Source: Tragulus kanchil
Lineage: Eukaryota; Chordata; Mammalia; Artiodactyla; Tragulidae
Length of the DNA: 64,000 nucleotides
Assembly (NCBI GenBank): GCA_022376925.1
Contig: JAIOJX010000026.1
Location: 257,607,330 to 257,671,329 of the forward strand
Reading direction: 5' to 3'
The translations under genes were made by a program, and so were the position numbers. Below the pieces are notes generated by a model. The model saw only the letters and a program-made list of their open reading frames with translations, searched no databases and was not told where the DNA came from. Positions 1-12,172 of the stretch are shown here, piece after piece. Position 1 is the stretch's first letter; every line of letters starts with the position of its first letter.

Positions 1-178
1 TAAGGAGGTGTCCCAGGCAAAGGACTGCCTTCATAGGAGTGCCTCATGGCCTGAATAACCAGTGCTAGTACTCTACCATGCTCAATCATCGGCTGGGAGA
101 AGTCCAGGAAGGATGTGGCTTTGATGTGAACATTTAGGTAGATCATAAGGTGTGGCCACTGGAAAATGTCTACCAACT
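1..178 (-). other. Edge-truncated open frame, possible processed-pseudogene remnant
   Basis: On the minus strand a frame stays open for about 58 codons after a TAG and runs off the left edge of the window. Its composition (mixed hydrophobic and charged residues, little low complexity) is more protein-like than the AT-rich DNA next to it. I do not recognise the protein. There is no start codon, splice signal or poly(A) tract that would decide between an exon, a processed pseudogene and chance. Confidence 0.15.
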
Positions 179-260
179 ACTTCCCTAGCAGCAGCTTCTT
201 CTGAAGGAAAATCTGAGCCAGTTCACTCCATTGTCTCCACAGGGACTTTACAGACTATGT

Positions 261-508
261 CATTAGTAAAGTTATTTTAATTTTAAAATGCCAAGGATTC
301 AAGAAGGTGAAAGCAGTAACCACTGGGTAACACTTCCTTCACATTCACTTTTGTTTTCAACATTTATTTTGCAATATACTTAAAAAAAAGATATTCAATC
401 CCGGCCTTCTTCCTTTATTTTTCATAAATTAAAAACATTTGGTTCATTCTATGTTACGTAAGCATTTCATGACAGCTAGTCAATTGAATTAAAACAAATT
501 TTAATTCT
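261..508. other. AT-rich sequence without recognisable feature
   Basis: No repeat family, open frame or RNA gene was recognised here. It is left flank to the first tandem duplication. Confidence 0.5.
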
Positions 509-2657
509 TATTTGAAGATGATCACAAGCAGATTGCCTTTTCTTCTTCTAGATTAATTTCAACCAAATTGCTCTATGTGCTACAACAATTTTAAATGCAT
601 TAAAAGTTTTCTTTTTAAATTGGAATTATGTGAAATAGTCTAACAGTTTAAGTTTAAAGGAGGCAATTAGCTGGTTACAACTGGAACTACCAGCCCCTAT
701 TTAAAATAATGAGGTCTGACAGTTATGGAGTCTGAATTATTCATTGATAACTAGCTTTTCCTCATATGCAAACCATGGCTAACATTAATAATAGAGGTGT
801 AAGTGTGATAACCAAAGAGTCTGACATTAAGAACACACACGAAAAGTGCTAAATTCTTATTTAATTAAAAGGGATCATGATAGCAATATTTTTCCTGAAA
901 GAAAATCATTAGGCAAAATGTGTTTTCTCATATGTTTCATTGTTCTCTTTTCTGATGTAGATTTTGCGTAAGGAAGTAATTGTTTTGATTGCATTCAACA
1001 AAATAATTTCCAACCTATGTGCTATCATTAAAATATAAGGAAACAAATATTTATAATTGTTAAATCTTTTAAGACAATCATTTTAGAATTCTAGTTCCCT
1101 TATAATCCCTAGAATCAAGTAAATTATATATTCCCACTTTCAAATTGAAAGAGAAAAGTAGACCATAATAAATTACATGCAAAAAAGGCAAATAATTCAA
1201 TTGATGATCATTTAATGGAAGTGAATACTGTGATTATTATGAACCAATTTACTTATTGGCAGTACAGTTCCAAACTCATGGAATAAATCAAGTTGTTGTT
1301 CCCCATAATTTTGCAATGAAGAAAGAAAACTTGTAAGAGGTCACTAAGCATAAATCCATATTGTCCTTTACAGTCAAAAGTAGTTTAACTAGAGGAGGGA
1401 CTACCCTTGTGTGCCTGTATACATGAGCAAAACTAAAAGCATGACCACAAACTGTTCTGTTCTATACTGAAAGCAGGCTTGCAAAAGAAAAAAAAGTAAA
1501 ATGTAAACAAGAAAAACTAAAAAACCTATTCCCTGGTTTGTTACTTTTGTGGCTCTATGTATCTCTCAACATCTAGACAAAATATTTGAAGATGATCACA
1601 AGCAGATTGCCTTTTCTTCTTCTAGATTAATTTCAACCAAATTGCTCTATGTGCTACAACAATTTTAAATGCATTAAAAGTTTTCTTTTTAAATTGGAAT
1701 TATGTGAAATAGTCTAACAGTTTAAGTTTAAAGGAGGCAATTAGCTGGTTACAACTGGAACTACCAGCCCCTATTTAAAATAATGAGGTCTGACAGTTAT
1801 GGAGTCTGAATTATTCATTGATAACTAGCTTTTCCTCATATGCAAACCATGGCTAACATTAATAATAGAGGTGTAAGTGTGATAACCAAAGAGTCTGACA
1901 TTAAGAACACACACGAAAAGTGCTAAATTCTTATTTAATTAAAAGGGATCATGATAGCAATATTTTTCCTGAAAGAAAATCATTAGGCAAAATGTGTTTT
2001 CTCATATGTTTCATTGTTCTCTTTTCTGATGTAGATTTTGCGTAAGGAAGTAATTGTTTTTGATTGCATTCAACAAAATAATTTCCAACCTATGTGCTAT
2101 CATTAAAATATAAGGAAACAAATATTTATAATTGTTAAATCTTTTAAGACAATCATTTTAGAATTCTAGTTCCCTTATAATCCCTAGAATCAAGTAAATT
2201 ATATATTCCCACTTTCAAATTGAAAGAGAAAAGTAGACCATAATAAATTACATGCAAAAAAGGCAAATAATTCAATTGATGATCATTTAATGGAAGTGAA
2301 TACTGTGATTATTATGAACCAATTTACTTATTGGCAGTACAGTTCCAAACTCATGGAATAAATCAAGTTGTTGTTCCCCATAATTTTGCAATGAAGAAAG
2401 AAAACTTGTAAGAGGTCACTAAGCATAAATCCATATTGTCCTTTACAGTCAAAAGTAGTTTAACTAGAGGAGGGACTACCCTTGTGTGCCTGTATACATG
2501 AGCAAAACTAAAAGCATGACCACAAACTGTTCTGTTCTATACTGAAAGCAGGCTTGCAAAAGAAAAAAAAGTAAAATGTAAACAAGAAAAACTAAAAAAC
2601 CTATTCCCTGGTTTGTTACTTTTGTGGCTCTATGTATCTCTCAACATCTAGACAAAA
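509..2657. repeat. Direct tandem duplication 1 (unit about 1,074 bp)
   Basis: Copy A is 509-1582 and copy B is 1583-2657. The copies match throughout; the one difference I noted is one extra T in a T-run of copy B near 2060. The join occurs at 'gacaaaa/tatttg', while copy B continues into new sequence after 'gacaaaa'. The sequence itself is AT-rich and single-copy in look. Confidence 0.95.
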
Positions 2658-2849
2658 TAAGAAATTTAATTTCTAATTTCCTCATGTTCATACTTAGGTT
2701 GTCTATAGCCTGAAATAATCAGGTTGTTTATATGACCACTAGACTCAGAATAGCACTGGTTTATGCCTGTGGCTTCACTGTAATTATTTTAAAAATGTAC
2801 AGTAACACTGTTTATCTCCAAATTAACCTGATTATTATTTCTAATAATA

Positions 2850-3055
2850 ACAGTAATAAGGAGAACTTACTGTAAGGCTGGCCCTGAGCTTGGGGCATGT
2901 ATTACTATTGTCTCCAACTTGCATTCAGAAAAACTGAACTTCTGACAGGTCAAGTAACTTGCCCAAAGTCACACATTAAGGGTGAGTGTCATGATTCAGA
3001 CTTTGATCAACCTGTGTAAAAGTCCGTGCTTTTATCCATTACACTAAATTCCTAA
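2850..3055 (+). mobile_element. MIR SINE (copy A)
   Basis: The core reads like the MIR consensus in order: a 'gggcatgtattactatt' segment, 'aggtcaagtaacttgcccaa', 'agtcacacattaag', then 'gtccgtgcttttatccatta'. It is highly diverged, as expected for this ancient tRNA-derived family. Confidence 0.75.
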
Positions 3056-3127
3056 CGCTCTTCAATTCATGAAAATTCATGCCATATCATAGAAAACCAT
3101 AAAATGACAGACACATACACATCTCAT

Positions 3128-3327
3128 TTTGGAAAAGATCCTGATGGTGGGAAAGACTGAAGGCAAAACGAGAAGGGGACTTCAGAGGATGAGATGGTTA
3201 GATAGCATCATAGGCTTAATAGACACGAATTTGAGCAAACTCTGGGAGATAGTGAAGTACAGGGAAGCCTGACATGTTGCAGTCCGTGGGTTCCCAAAGA
3301 GTTGAACATGACTTAGCGATTGACAAA
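3128..3327 (+). mobile_element. BovB 3' end / Bov-type SINE body (copy A)
   Basis: It matches the BovB 3' tail shared with the ART2/Bov SINEs: 'aaaagatcctgatg', 'tgggagatagtgaag', 'acagggaagcctgacatg', 'agagttgaacatgactta'. This family is limited to ruminants among mammals, so it is one basis for the host assignment. Confidence 0.85.
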
Positions 3328-3945
3328 CAACAAAAAATATATTTCATATGAGCCCTGACATCAGAAAGTCAAAGGGTTTTATAAAACATGAGTGAATACT
3401 GTGATTATTATGAACCAATTTACTTATTGGCAGTACAGTTCCAAACTCATGGAATAAATCAAGTTGTTGTTCCCCATAATTTTGCAATGAAGAAAGAAAA
3501 CTTGTAAGAGGTCACTAAGCATAAATCCATATTGTCCTTTACAGTCAAAAGTAGTTTAACTAGAGGAGGGACTACCCTTGTGTGCCTGTATACATGAGCA
3601 AAACTAAAAGCATGACCACAAACTGTTCTGTTCTATACTGAAAGCAGGCTTGCAAAAGAAAAAAAAGTAAAATGTAAACAAGAAAAACTAAAAAACCTAT
3701 TCCCTGGTTTGTTACTTTTGTGGCTCTATGTATCTCTCAACATCTAGACAAAATAAGAAATTTAATTTCTAATTTCCTCATGTTCATACTTAGGTTGTCT
3801 ATAGCCTGAAATAATCAGGTTGTTTATATGACCACTAGACTCAGAATAGCACTGGTTTATGCCTGTGGCTTCACTGTAATTATTTTAAAAATGTACAGTA
3901 ACACTGTTTATCTCCAAATTAACCTGATTATTATTTCTAATAATA

Positions 3946-4151
3946 ACAGTAATAAGGAGAACTTACTGTAAGGCTGGCCCTGAGCTTGGGGCATGTATTA
4001 CTATTGTCTCCAACTTGCATTCAGAAAAACTGAACTTCTGACAGGTCAAGTAACTTGCCCAAAGTCACACATTAAGGGTGAGTGTCATGATTCAGACTTT
4101 GATCAACCTGTGTAAAAGTCCGTGCTTTTATCCATTACACTAAATTCCTAA
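3946..4151 (+). mobile_element. MIR SINE (copy B)
   Basis: Duplicate of the MIR at 2850-3055, offset 1,096 bp within tandem duplication 2. Confidence 0.75.
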
Positions 4152-4223
4152 CGCTCTTCAATTCATGAAAATTCATGCCATATCATAGAAAACCATAAAA
4201 TGACAGACACATACACATCTCAT

Positions 4224-4423
4224 TTTGGAAAAGATCCTGATGGTGGGAAAGACTGAAGGCAAAACGAGAAGGGGACTTCAGAGGATGAGATGGTTAGATA
4301 GCATCATAGGCTTAATAGACACGAATTTGAGCAAACTCTGGGAGATAGTGAAGTACAGGGAAGCCTGACATGTTGCAGTCCGTGGGTTCCCAAAGAGTTG
4401 AACATGACTTAGCGATTGACAAA
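4224..4423 (+). mobile_element. BovB 3' end / Bov-type SINE body (copy B)
   Basis: Duplicate of 3128-3327 at an offset of 1,096 bp. Confidence 0.85.
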
Positions 4424-4490
4424 CAACAAAAAATATATTTCATATGAGCCCTGACATCAGAAAGTCAAAGGGTTTTATAAAACATGAGTG

Positions 4491-5150
4491 GCAAAATAAC
4501 AGTAAGCTGACAGATTTTACATAAAGAAAAATTTACCCCCATATAGATGAAGATAGCATAGCCAGCTAATAGCACCAGAAAATCCTGTATGTTTCAAGTT
4601 TTCTCCTTGGTATTCATCAGCAGCACAACCTAGAGAAAGAGTAAGTGACTCTTGTTAAGCCTGGAGTGTCCCAGGAGTCCAAGTAAAGAATGTCCCAAAA
4701 TGGGCTTTCAGATATGTCTCTGTTACTAGAGTTATGGCTCAATGCGTATGTATTTGTAACACAGGGGTCTTTTAGTACTACTTTCAAAAGGAGGATTTGA
4801 AAAATGGCTTCTTTTATTAGTGAGGATATATATACCATAAACTGATTTTTTTCCAGTACAGATGTCAATTACAGTATACCTATCACACTCAGCAGATTGT
4901 GTCATTGGTCAAGAAAGGAGAGAAACCCCAATATAATGATTAATAATCAATGTGTCTGGCCTTTAAGTCCACCCAGAGGAGAAATGAAACACTGATACAA
5001 AATCTCTCCCTGAAGGAAGAAAAACACTGAGGGTGGAAAAAGAGGGCAGGATGAGCTACCCTTAGAGGAATATAAATAGTGGAGCTGTCGAGTGTTGGGT
5101 TCTGCTTGGTTTGGTCTAAAATGTTGTAAGTGAATGATACATGAAGTTTA
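4491..5150. other. Sequence without recognisable feature
   Basis: No gene or classifiable repeat was seen. A short AG...GTAAGT spacing near 4621-4646 was considered as a micro-exon and rejected. Confidence 0.4.
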
Positions 5151-7513
5151 CATCATAGTTTCTCTTTGTAATGAAACCATTAATATAAAATAAAGTAAGC
5201 AAAATATAAGAATATCATTTTAGTGAGATTATTTTTTTGACAGCTGCCCTGATGTCTCCCTTTTCCTCTCAATTGAGCAGTACAGCTTAAAACAGATAAA
5301 AGCAGATTTGGCCATTGTGTCTATTACTAATGATATCTGGGCAGGGAATTATTACTGTTTATTCCCAGACTAGACCCTAGTGAGACACTCTCTTTAAAAA
5401 AAAATTGTCTGTATACTTGCTGTTGCCTATTTTCTTAATTTTTTACTCTTCTCTCTTTTCCTATTTTTCTCCCACTGACTACATTTGTCCCTTAAAAAGA
5501 AAATCTAGCAGAGTTATTTGAAACTCCAATATACAACTGCACTGATTATTTTATGCTAATGAATGAACTATCTAGCAATATAATATTTCACTTTTTGTGC
5601 CCTCCTGGTGGGAACATAAGATAAATTCTGGAGTATGTTTAATTAACTAAAGGAAGCAGAAAGAAATCTCTGTGGATTAATAATATTTATGGCCCTAAAA
5701 TGAACAAAATAACAGATGAGGGTGGGAGGGGGCAACTAAATGGTAGACAAATCTTAGAGAGTTAATTAAAACAAACTCATGCTTATTTTGGCCTTTTTAA
5801 AAATCTGCATACAGTACTCATGCCAGGGAACAATACATGGAAATTTTTAAATATTCTCATTCTTCCACCAACCCTATTTAGTCTATATATATCCCACCCT
5901 TCTCCATGCTTCCTTCCTCCCACCCTCCACCACCATCCCACACACAATATATTCTATATGTAACCACTCAGACTTGGCCCTAACACCTTCTCCCAAAACT
6001 ACAGACTTTGTTCAAAATGGGTGGCAAAGCTTCTCTGGCAGAGGCCCTCCCTCAATATCTGTCTGATCTACAGATGAAAATGAATTACTCAATGAAGCTG
6101 CATGCAAACTAACAACCTAACTGCTTTGCTCCCAAGCACTGAGAGAGCCTATCATTGAAGATTCTTACAGAAAGAAACAAACTAATTCATAGAATTTGGC
6201 CCTAGTTATTTTCCCAAAATATATAGTAAAAAACCTTTTTCAGAAGATTCTAACAGAAAGAACAAAATCAAGTAATCTGAGACCAATAAAAGAAACAGTC
6301 ATCTTTGTAATGTTTAAAACCATCATAGTTTCTCTTTGTAATGAAACCATTAATATAAAATAAAGCAAGCAAAATATAAGAATATCATTTTAGTGAGATT
6401 ATTTTTTTGACAGCTGCCCTGATGTCTCCCTTTTCCTCTCAATTGAGCAGTACAGCTTAAAACAGATAAAAGCAGATTTGGCCATTGTGTCTATTACTAA
6501 TGATATCTGGGCAGGGAATTATTACTGTTTATTCCCAGACTAGACCCTAGTGAGACACTCTCTTTAAAAAAAAATTGTCTGTATACTTGCTGTTGCCTAT
6601 TTTTTTAAATTTTTTTACTCTTCTCTCTTTTCCTATTTTTCTCCCACTGACTACATTTGTCCCTTAAAAAGAAAATCTAGCAGAGTTATTTGAAACTCCA
6701 ATATACAACTGCACTGATTATTTTATGCTAATGAATGAACTATCTAGCAATATAATATTTCACTTTTTGTGCCCTCCTGGTGGGAACATAAGATAAATTC
6801 TGGAGTATGTTTAATTAACTAAAGGAAGCAGAAAGAAATCTCTGTGGATTAATAATATTTATGGCCCTAAAATGAACAAAATAACAGATGAGGGTGGGAG
6901 GGGGCAACTAAATGGTAGACAAATCTTAGAGAGTTAATTAAAACAAACTCATGCTTATTTTGGCCTTTTTAAAAATCTGCATACAGTACTCATGCCAGGG
7001 AACAATACATGGAAATTTTTAAATATTCTCATTCTTCCACCAACCCTATTTAGTCTATATATATCCCACCCTTCTCCATGCTTCCTTCCTCCCACCCTCC
7101 ACCACCATCCCACACACAATATATTCTATATGTAACCACTCAGACTTGGCCCTAACACCTTCTCCCAAAACTACAGACTTTGTTCAAAATGGGTGGCAAA
7201 GCTTCTCTGGCAGAGGCCCTCCCTCAATATCTGTCTGATCTACAGATGAAAATGAATTACTCAATGAAGCTGCATGCAAACTAACAACCTAACTGCTTTG
7301 CTCCCAAGCACTGAGAGAGCCTATCATTGAAGATTCTTACAGAAAGAAACAAACTAATTCATAGAATTTGGCCCTAGTTATTTTCCCAAAATATATAGTA
7401 AAAACAAAAGCTATTATCAATAAAAGTGGTTATCAGAAAAAGACTTAAAACAACTAAACAGAATGCATGGATGACAAGAATCAAGTAATCTGAGACCAAT
7501 AAAAAGAAACAGG
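5151..7513. repeat. Direct tandem duplication 3 (unit about 1,170 bp)
   Basis: Copy A is 5151-6320 and copy B is 6321-7513. The last 90 bp of copy A (about 6230-6320) are degraded relative to copy B: about 60 bp are missing and short scrambled stretches appear before the join. The body is near-identical AT-rich unique sequence. Confidence 0.93.
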
Positions 7514-8040
7514 GAACAGGTCAAAGGCATGCAGACAGGATTGGTCTTGATATTTTCTGCACAATACACTTTCTAGTCTTGAAGACAAACAAACAGCATC
7601 TTCTTATTTTAACTACATATGAACGAAAAAACAGATACAAACTAATTTAATGCAAGTCTGGGATAAGGCTTGTATCTCTTAGTGGGGTTGTAAATTAATT
7701 TCCATTTCATTCTCAATATTTTTATATTTTCAAATTTTTATATGACAAAATATATAACTTTTATAGTGACTATTACAGCTAGCAGTATAAACACAGTAAA
7801 ATAATATATTAGTATACAATACTGTTAACAAAGTAACAGGCTCAAGAAACATACAAGCTCAGTCCCTAAAAAGAAAATTGGAGACCTTTATTTGGAAATT
7901 AAAATAATTCCTTCTTTCAAAAAGAGTTTTGAAATATTTGAAACCTATCATAGTCTGCTATAAAAGGTCCTGAAAACTAGTTAAGATATCACAACGATTG
8001 ATATCCTTTCAGTGAAAAACTAAAAACATATAAGTCATCT
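7514..8040. other. AT-rich sequence without recognisable feature
   Basis: No gene, RNA or named repeat was recognised. Confidence 0.4.
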
Positions 8041-8046
8041 TCTGCC

Positions 8047-8215
8047 ATGCTGTGCTTAGTCATTCAGTCATATCTGACTCTTTGCGGTCTATGGGGTCAT
8101 GGATTGCAGCCCGCAAGGCTCCTCTGTCCTTGGGATTCTCCAGGCAAGAATACGGGACTGGGTTGCCATGTCCTACTCCATGCACTCCACCAAAGACAAG
8201 TGGAAGGTTCAGCCT
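8047..8215 (-). mobile_element. BOV-A SINE monomer, partial
   Basis: Read in antisense it shows the Bov signature 'tgtgcttagtcattcagtc', 'tctgactctttgcgg', 'gcaaggctcctctgtcc', 'ttctccaggcaagaatac'. It lacks the tRNA-derived head. It abuts a second Bov element. Confidence 0.85.
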
Positions 8216-8247
8216 TAAATAATGTTGGTTCTCAAGTTTATAATAAT

Positions 8248-8450
8248 TAGTGTTAGTCGCTCAGCCGTGTCTCACTGTGACTCCATGGACTGTAACCTGC
8301 TTCTCTCCATGGAATTCTCTAGGCAAGAATACTGGAGTGGGTTGCCATTCCCTTCTCCAGGGGATCTTCCCAACACAGGCATTGAACCCACATCTCCTGT
8401 GTCTTCTGCACTACAGGCAGATTCCCTACCATCTGAGCCAATAGGGAAGA
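8248..8450 (-). mobile_element. Bov-tA SINE
   Basis: Antisense Bov-tA. The BovB-like body is on the left ('gttagtcgctcagccgtgtc', 'caagaatactggagtggg') and the tRNA-derived part on the right ('ggatcttcccaacac', 'ttgaacccacatctcctg', 'accatctgagcc'). By eye it is substantially diverged from the ruminant consensus. Confidence 0.88.
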
Positions 8451-8455
8451 CCCAT

Positions 8456-9693
8456 GATAAGGATACCTTTATTCATTTTCCTAGGGGCGCGTGACCTCAT
8501 GTAATCCACTGGGGAAAACGGGGGCTGCCAATTAAGATTGTGCAAGTTGTGCACAGAGGGACTGAGGCATGGAGAAATATGTAGAGCTGGAGTCCAGTTC
8601 AGATTTCCCCCAACACCATTTGTGCCCTGGTATGAGGCTACATGATTTGGGGAGAAAGGTGTCTTAGTAATTCAACCACCCATAATGAGTGCCTTTTTGT
8701 AATTTATCTTCAAAGAAGGAAGCTTTTATAAATTCACAAAAAAGGTTCTATATGTGATCACAGTGACCATGAGAGAAGCCCACTTTGATAGCCTCTTAGC
8801 TGTTCAATTTCAAGCAACCCCCAAAACTCTGAAACTTTCAACTAACTATTACAACTCCCCTGGCCTATGTCCCATGCCCTTGGGGCTCTATCTGGGGGTA
8901 AAATCTGAAAAATAATTCAGATCATGGTATTAATGATTAAGATAATAATGCATTTGTCCTTCTAGAAAGCATTTTTGCATTCTAACTGATGTCTCTGACT
9001 TGTTTCTAGAGTCACAGTAAATTACAACAGGAACCCTACCTACCTAAGGACAGAGTTGGTCCCTCCAGCTGCTCTTTGTAACCCAACAATATTTTTGATA
9101 CCTTCTTTAAATTTGATTCAGGGTCTATATACTTAAAAAATGCCAGTGTTATACAAAACCATTGATTCAAAATATAAAAAATGAATAGGCCAATGTCTGA
9201 CTACATAGAAAGAGACTTTTAAAAGATTTCAGCTCAAATCCTGAACACTTATTCCTTCTGTGACTTTAGTCATATCACCTCACTTACTGTACTGAGCAAT
9301 ACAGGACTGGTGTGATGAATAAATTAGGCATATATGGCAAAATCTAGAAAAATGGCAGAAAAATAGCAGACACCCAAATAAAATGCATGAAATTTTCACA
9401 GCTCCTATGGATCTGGTACCACATATACTACTAGTACACAAATAACCAAAAGATATGTTCATCAGATTGGGCAATTTTAATAGAAAAAATGTAATTAATG
9501 ATACAAGGGTAGCCATTTTTGTTTCTGAATTTATTTATAGTGCTATGTTAAGATGAAAATTTAAGACTATGGGCATAGATATGTTTGAAGCATCACCAAT
9601 CATATCAGGCTTATCCTGGGAAAATATATATTAAACATTAGGATTCTTTCTTGGCATCTTCCCTCATGGGACTTGTTCTTTCAATGGAATTAC
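8456..9693. other. Sequence without recognisable feature
   Basis: AT-rich, with short open frames only and no recognised repeat or gene. Confidence 0.4.
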
Positions 9694-11849
9694 TCATTTT
9701 AATTGAGAATTACAAAACCACATGGGGGGTATCATCATGCTGAGATGAAAATGACTGAAGTTTTCATAGATTTCTTTCGTGGGTAGGATGGTGATGGCAA
9801 GTTCTAGCTTCATTTAACAGATAAAACAGTTCTGTTTCTTAAATACAGAAAACAGATGAAATAATGTTTGCTTTACACAAAAGCTCTAAATAATTATATT
9901 CCTAATTTTCATATTCCACTAAAACATTTACAGAATCTTTCATCAATAAAGTGTGCCATTTCTTAACATTATTGTCAGTCTGATTTTTACATTGTTTCCA
10001 TTAACTTCAGGAAAACACACTCTCACTCCCACTTCCTATGGATGCATTTATATCCTGAAATTTTCCATGAGTCCATGGCCAAGCTATACTGTGAAAACAC
10101 TGTCCTGCAAACAAAACAAAGTCAATGAAATGTGTAAAGAGAAAGGTCAGCGGTATAACAAGATCAGTTAACATCAAAATATTTAAACTAAAATATTTAA
10201 ATTTTGTATATGGTGGGAATTAACACCACCATATACAAAATAAAAACATAAACAATCATATCTACAAATTAATCTGGCACATACCATGACATGGCCCAAA
10301 AATGAGACAACAAAAGGAACATTTTAGAATTACTAGGTATCAATAGCAAGATTTTAGAATTTCAGACATATCTTAAAACTGTAACATTAGCAGGAGCTAT
10401 GGAGATTATATGATTCATATATTTTCCTCCTAAAGATAAGAAAGCTAAGGTCCAAGGGTCTAAGTATTTTGCCCCAGATAAAAAAAGGTTTAGAGTCTGA
10501 GCTGGAGAAAACTGGTTCACTGAGTCCTGTTTGAAGGTTCCTCAGAACACTCTGAGGCTACTGGATGGATTCTACTGGAGTAAAGCAAATGGAAGGACGT
10601 GTTAATGGAAGCCTAAGTTAGAGATGGACAATGGGAAGAAGCCTGCAGGAAGGTAAGAAGGAGCAAATGTGACTGCACAGAAATCCATCTTCCCCACGCT
10701 TGTCACATAAAACTCTCTCCATCTCACTGCATTTATTTTTCTAGGAAGTCTCTGCTAGGCACAGGTAAGAAGTACATAATTCATTTTAATTAAAAAAAGA
10801 ATTACAAAACCAAAAAAAATGGGGGTATCATCATGCTGAGATGAAAATGACTGAAGTTTTCATAGATTTCTTTCGTGGGTAGGATGGTGATGGCAAGTTC
10901 TAGCTTCATTTAACAGATAAAACAGTTCTGTTTCTTAAATACAGAAAACAGATGAAATAATGTTTGCTTTACACAAAAGCTCTAAATAATTATATTCCTA
11001 ATTTTCATATTCCACTAAAACATTTACAGAATCTTTCATCAATAAAGTGTGCCATTTCTTAACATTATTGTCAGTCTGATTTTTACATTGTTTCCATTAA
11101 CTTCAGGAAAACACACTCTCACTCCCACTTCCTATGGATGCATTTATATCCTGAAATTTTCCATGAGTCCATGGCCAAGCTATACTGTGAAAACACTGTC
11201 CTGCAAACAAAACAAAGTCAATGAAATGTGTAAAGAGAAAGGTCAGCGGTATAACAAGATCAGTTAACATCAAAATATTTAAACTAAAATATTTAAATTT
11301 TGTATATGGTGGGAATTAACACCACCATATACAAAATAAAAACATAAACAATCATATCTACAAATTAATCTGGCACATACCATGACATGGCCCAAAAATG
11401 AGACAACAAAAGGAACATTTTAGAATTACTAGGTATCAATAGCAAGATTTTAGAATTTCAGACATATCTTAAAACTGTAACATTAGCAGGAGCTATGGAG
11501 ATTATATGATTCATATATTTTCCTCCTAAAGATAAGAAAGCTAAGGTCCAAGGGTCTAAGTATTTTGCCCCAGATAAAAAAAGGTTTAGAGTCTGAGCTG
11601 GAGAAAACTGGTTCACTGAGTCCTGTTTGAAGGTTCCTCAGAACACTCTGAGGCTACTGGATGGATTCTACTGGAGTAAAGCAAATGGAAGGACGTGTTA
11701 ATGGAAGCCTAAGTTAGAGATGGACAATGGGAAGAAGCCTGCAGGAAGGTAAGAAGGAGCAAATGTGACTGCACAGAAATCCATCTTCCCCACGCTTGTC
11801 ACATAAAACTCTCTCCATCTCACTGCATTTATTTTTCTAGTCTCTGCTC
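9694..11849. repeat. Direct tandem duplication 4 (unit about 1,090 bp)
   Basis: Copy A is 9694-10756 and copy B is 10781-11849. Filler of about 24 bp separates them. The first 40 bp of copy B contain inflated A-runs compared with copy A ('acaaaaccacatgggggg' against 'acaaaaccaaaaaaaatggggg'). Confidence 0.93.
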
Positions 11850-12172
11850 CTTTTTTGAAAAAGTCTTCTTATGGCTTTGGAAGAAGTCCCATTCACATTA
11901 ATTTCTCATTTGCCAAACAGTCTATCTTCTTCACAATCATTTCCAAAATGTTAGCTTTCATTGGAAACCTACTATCATAATAAAAATAACTGACATTTAT
12001 TGAATAGTCAACCTGTGCTCCCAAGTGAAGACCCAAGATTGATGGCCACCTATAACTGTCACAACTACTCCTCTCTCGTGAGACCATGTATACACCATGA
12101 CTGTATGCCCCTTGGGATGCTTACTAGTCTAAGAAGTGTGGAGGCTGCAGTAATCTGAGTTGAAGTCTTGTC
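11850..12172. other. Sequence without recognisable feature
   Basis: No gene or named repeat was recognised. Confidence 0.4.

Larger units (their letters stand above)
2295..4490. repeat. Direct tandem duplication 2 (unit about 1,096 bp)
   Basis: Copy A is 2295-3390 and copy B is 3391-4486, with 4-bp microhomology (agtg) at the join. It overlaps the end of duplication 1, so the segment starting near 1219 exists three times (about 1219, 2295 and 3391). Confidence 0.95.

Noticed and set aside
4621..4646. Micro-exon of 20 bp between an AG and GTAAGT
   Set aside because: Too short, with a weak context and no supporting frame; chance occurrence is likely.
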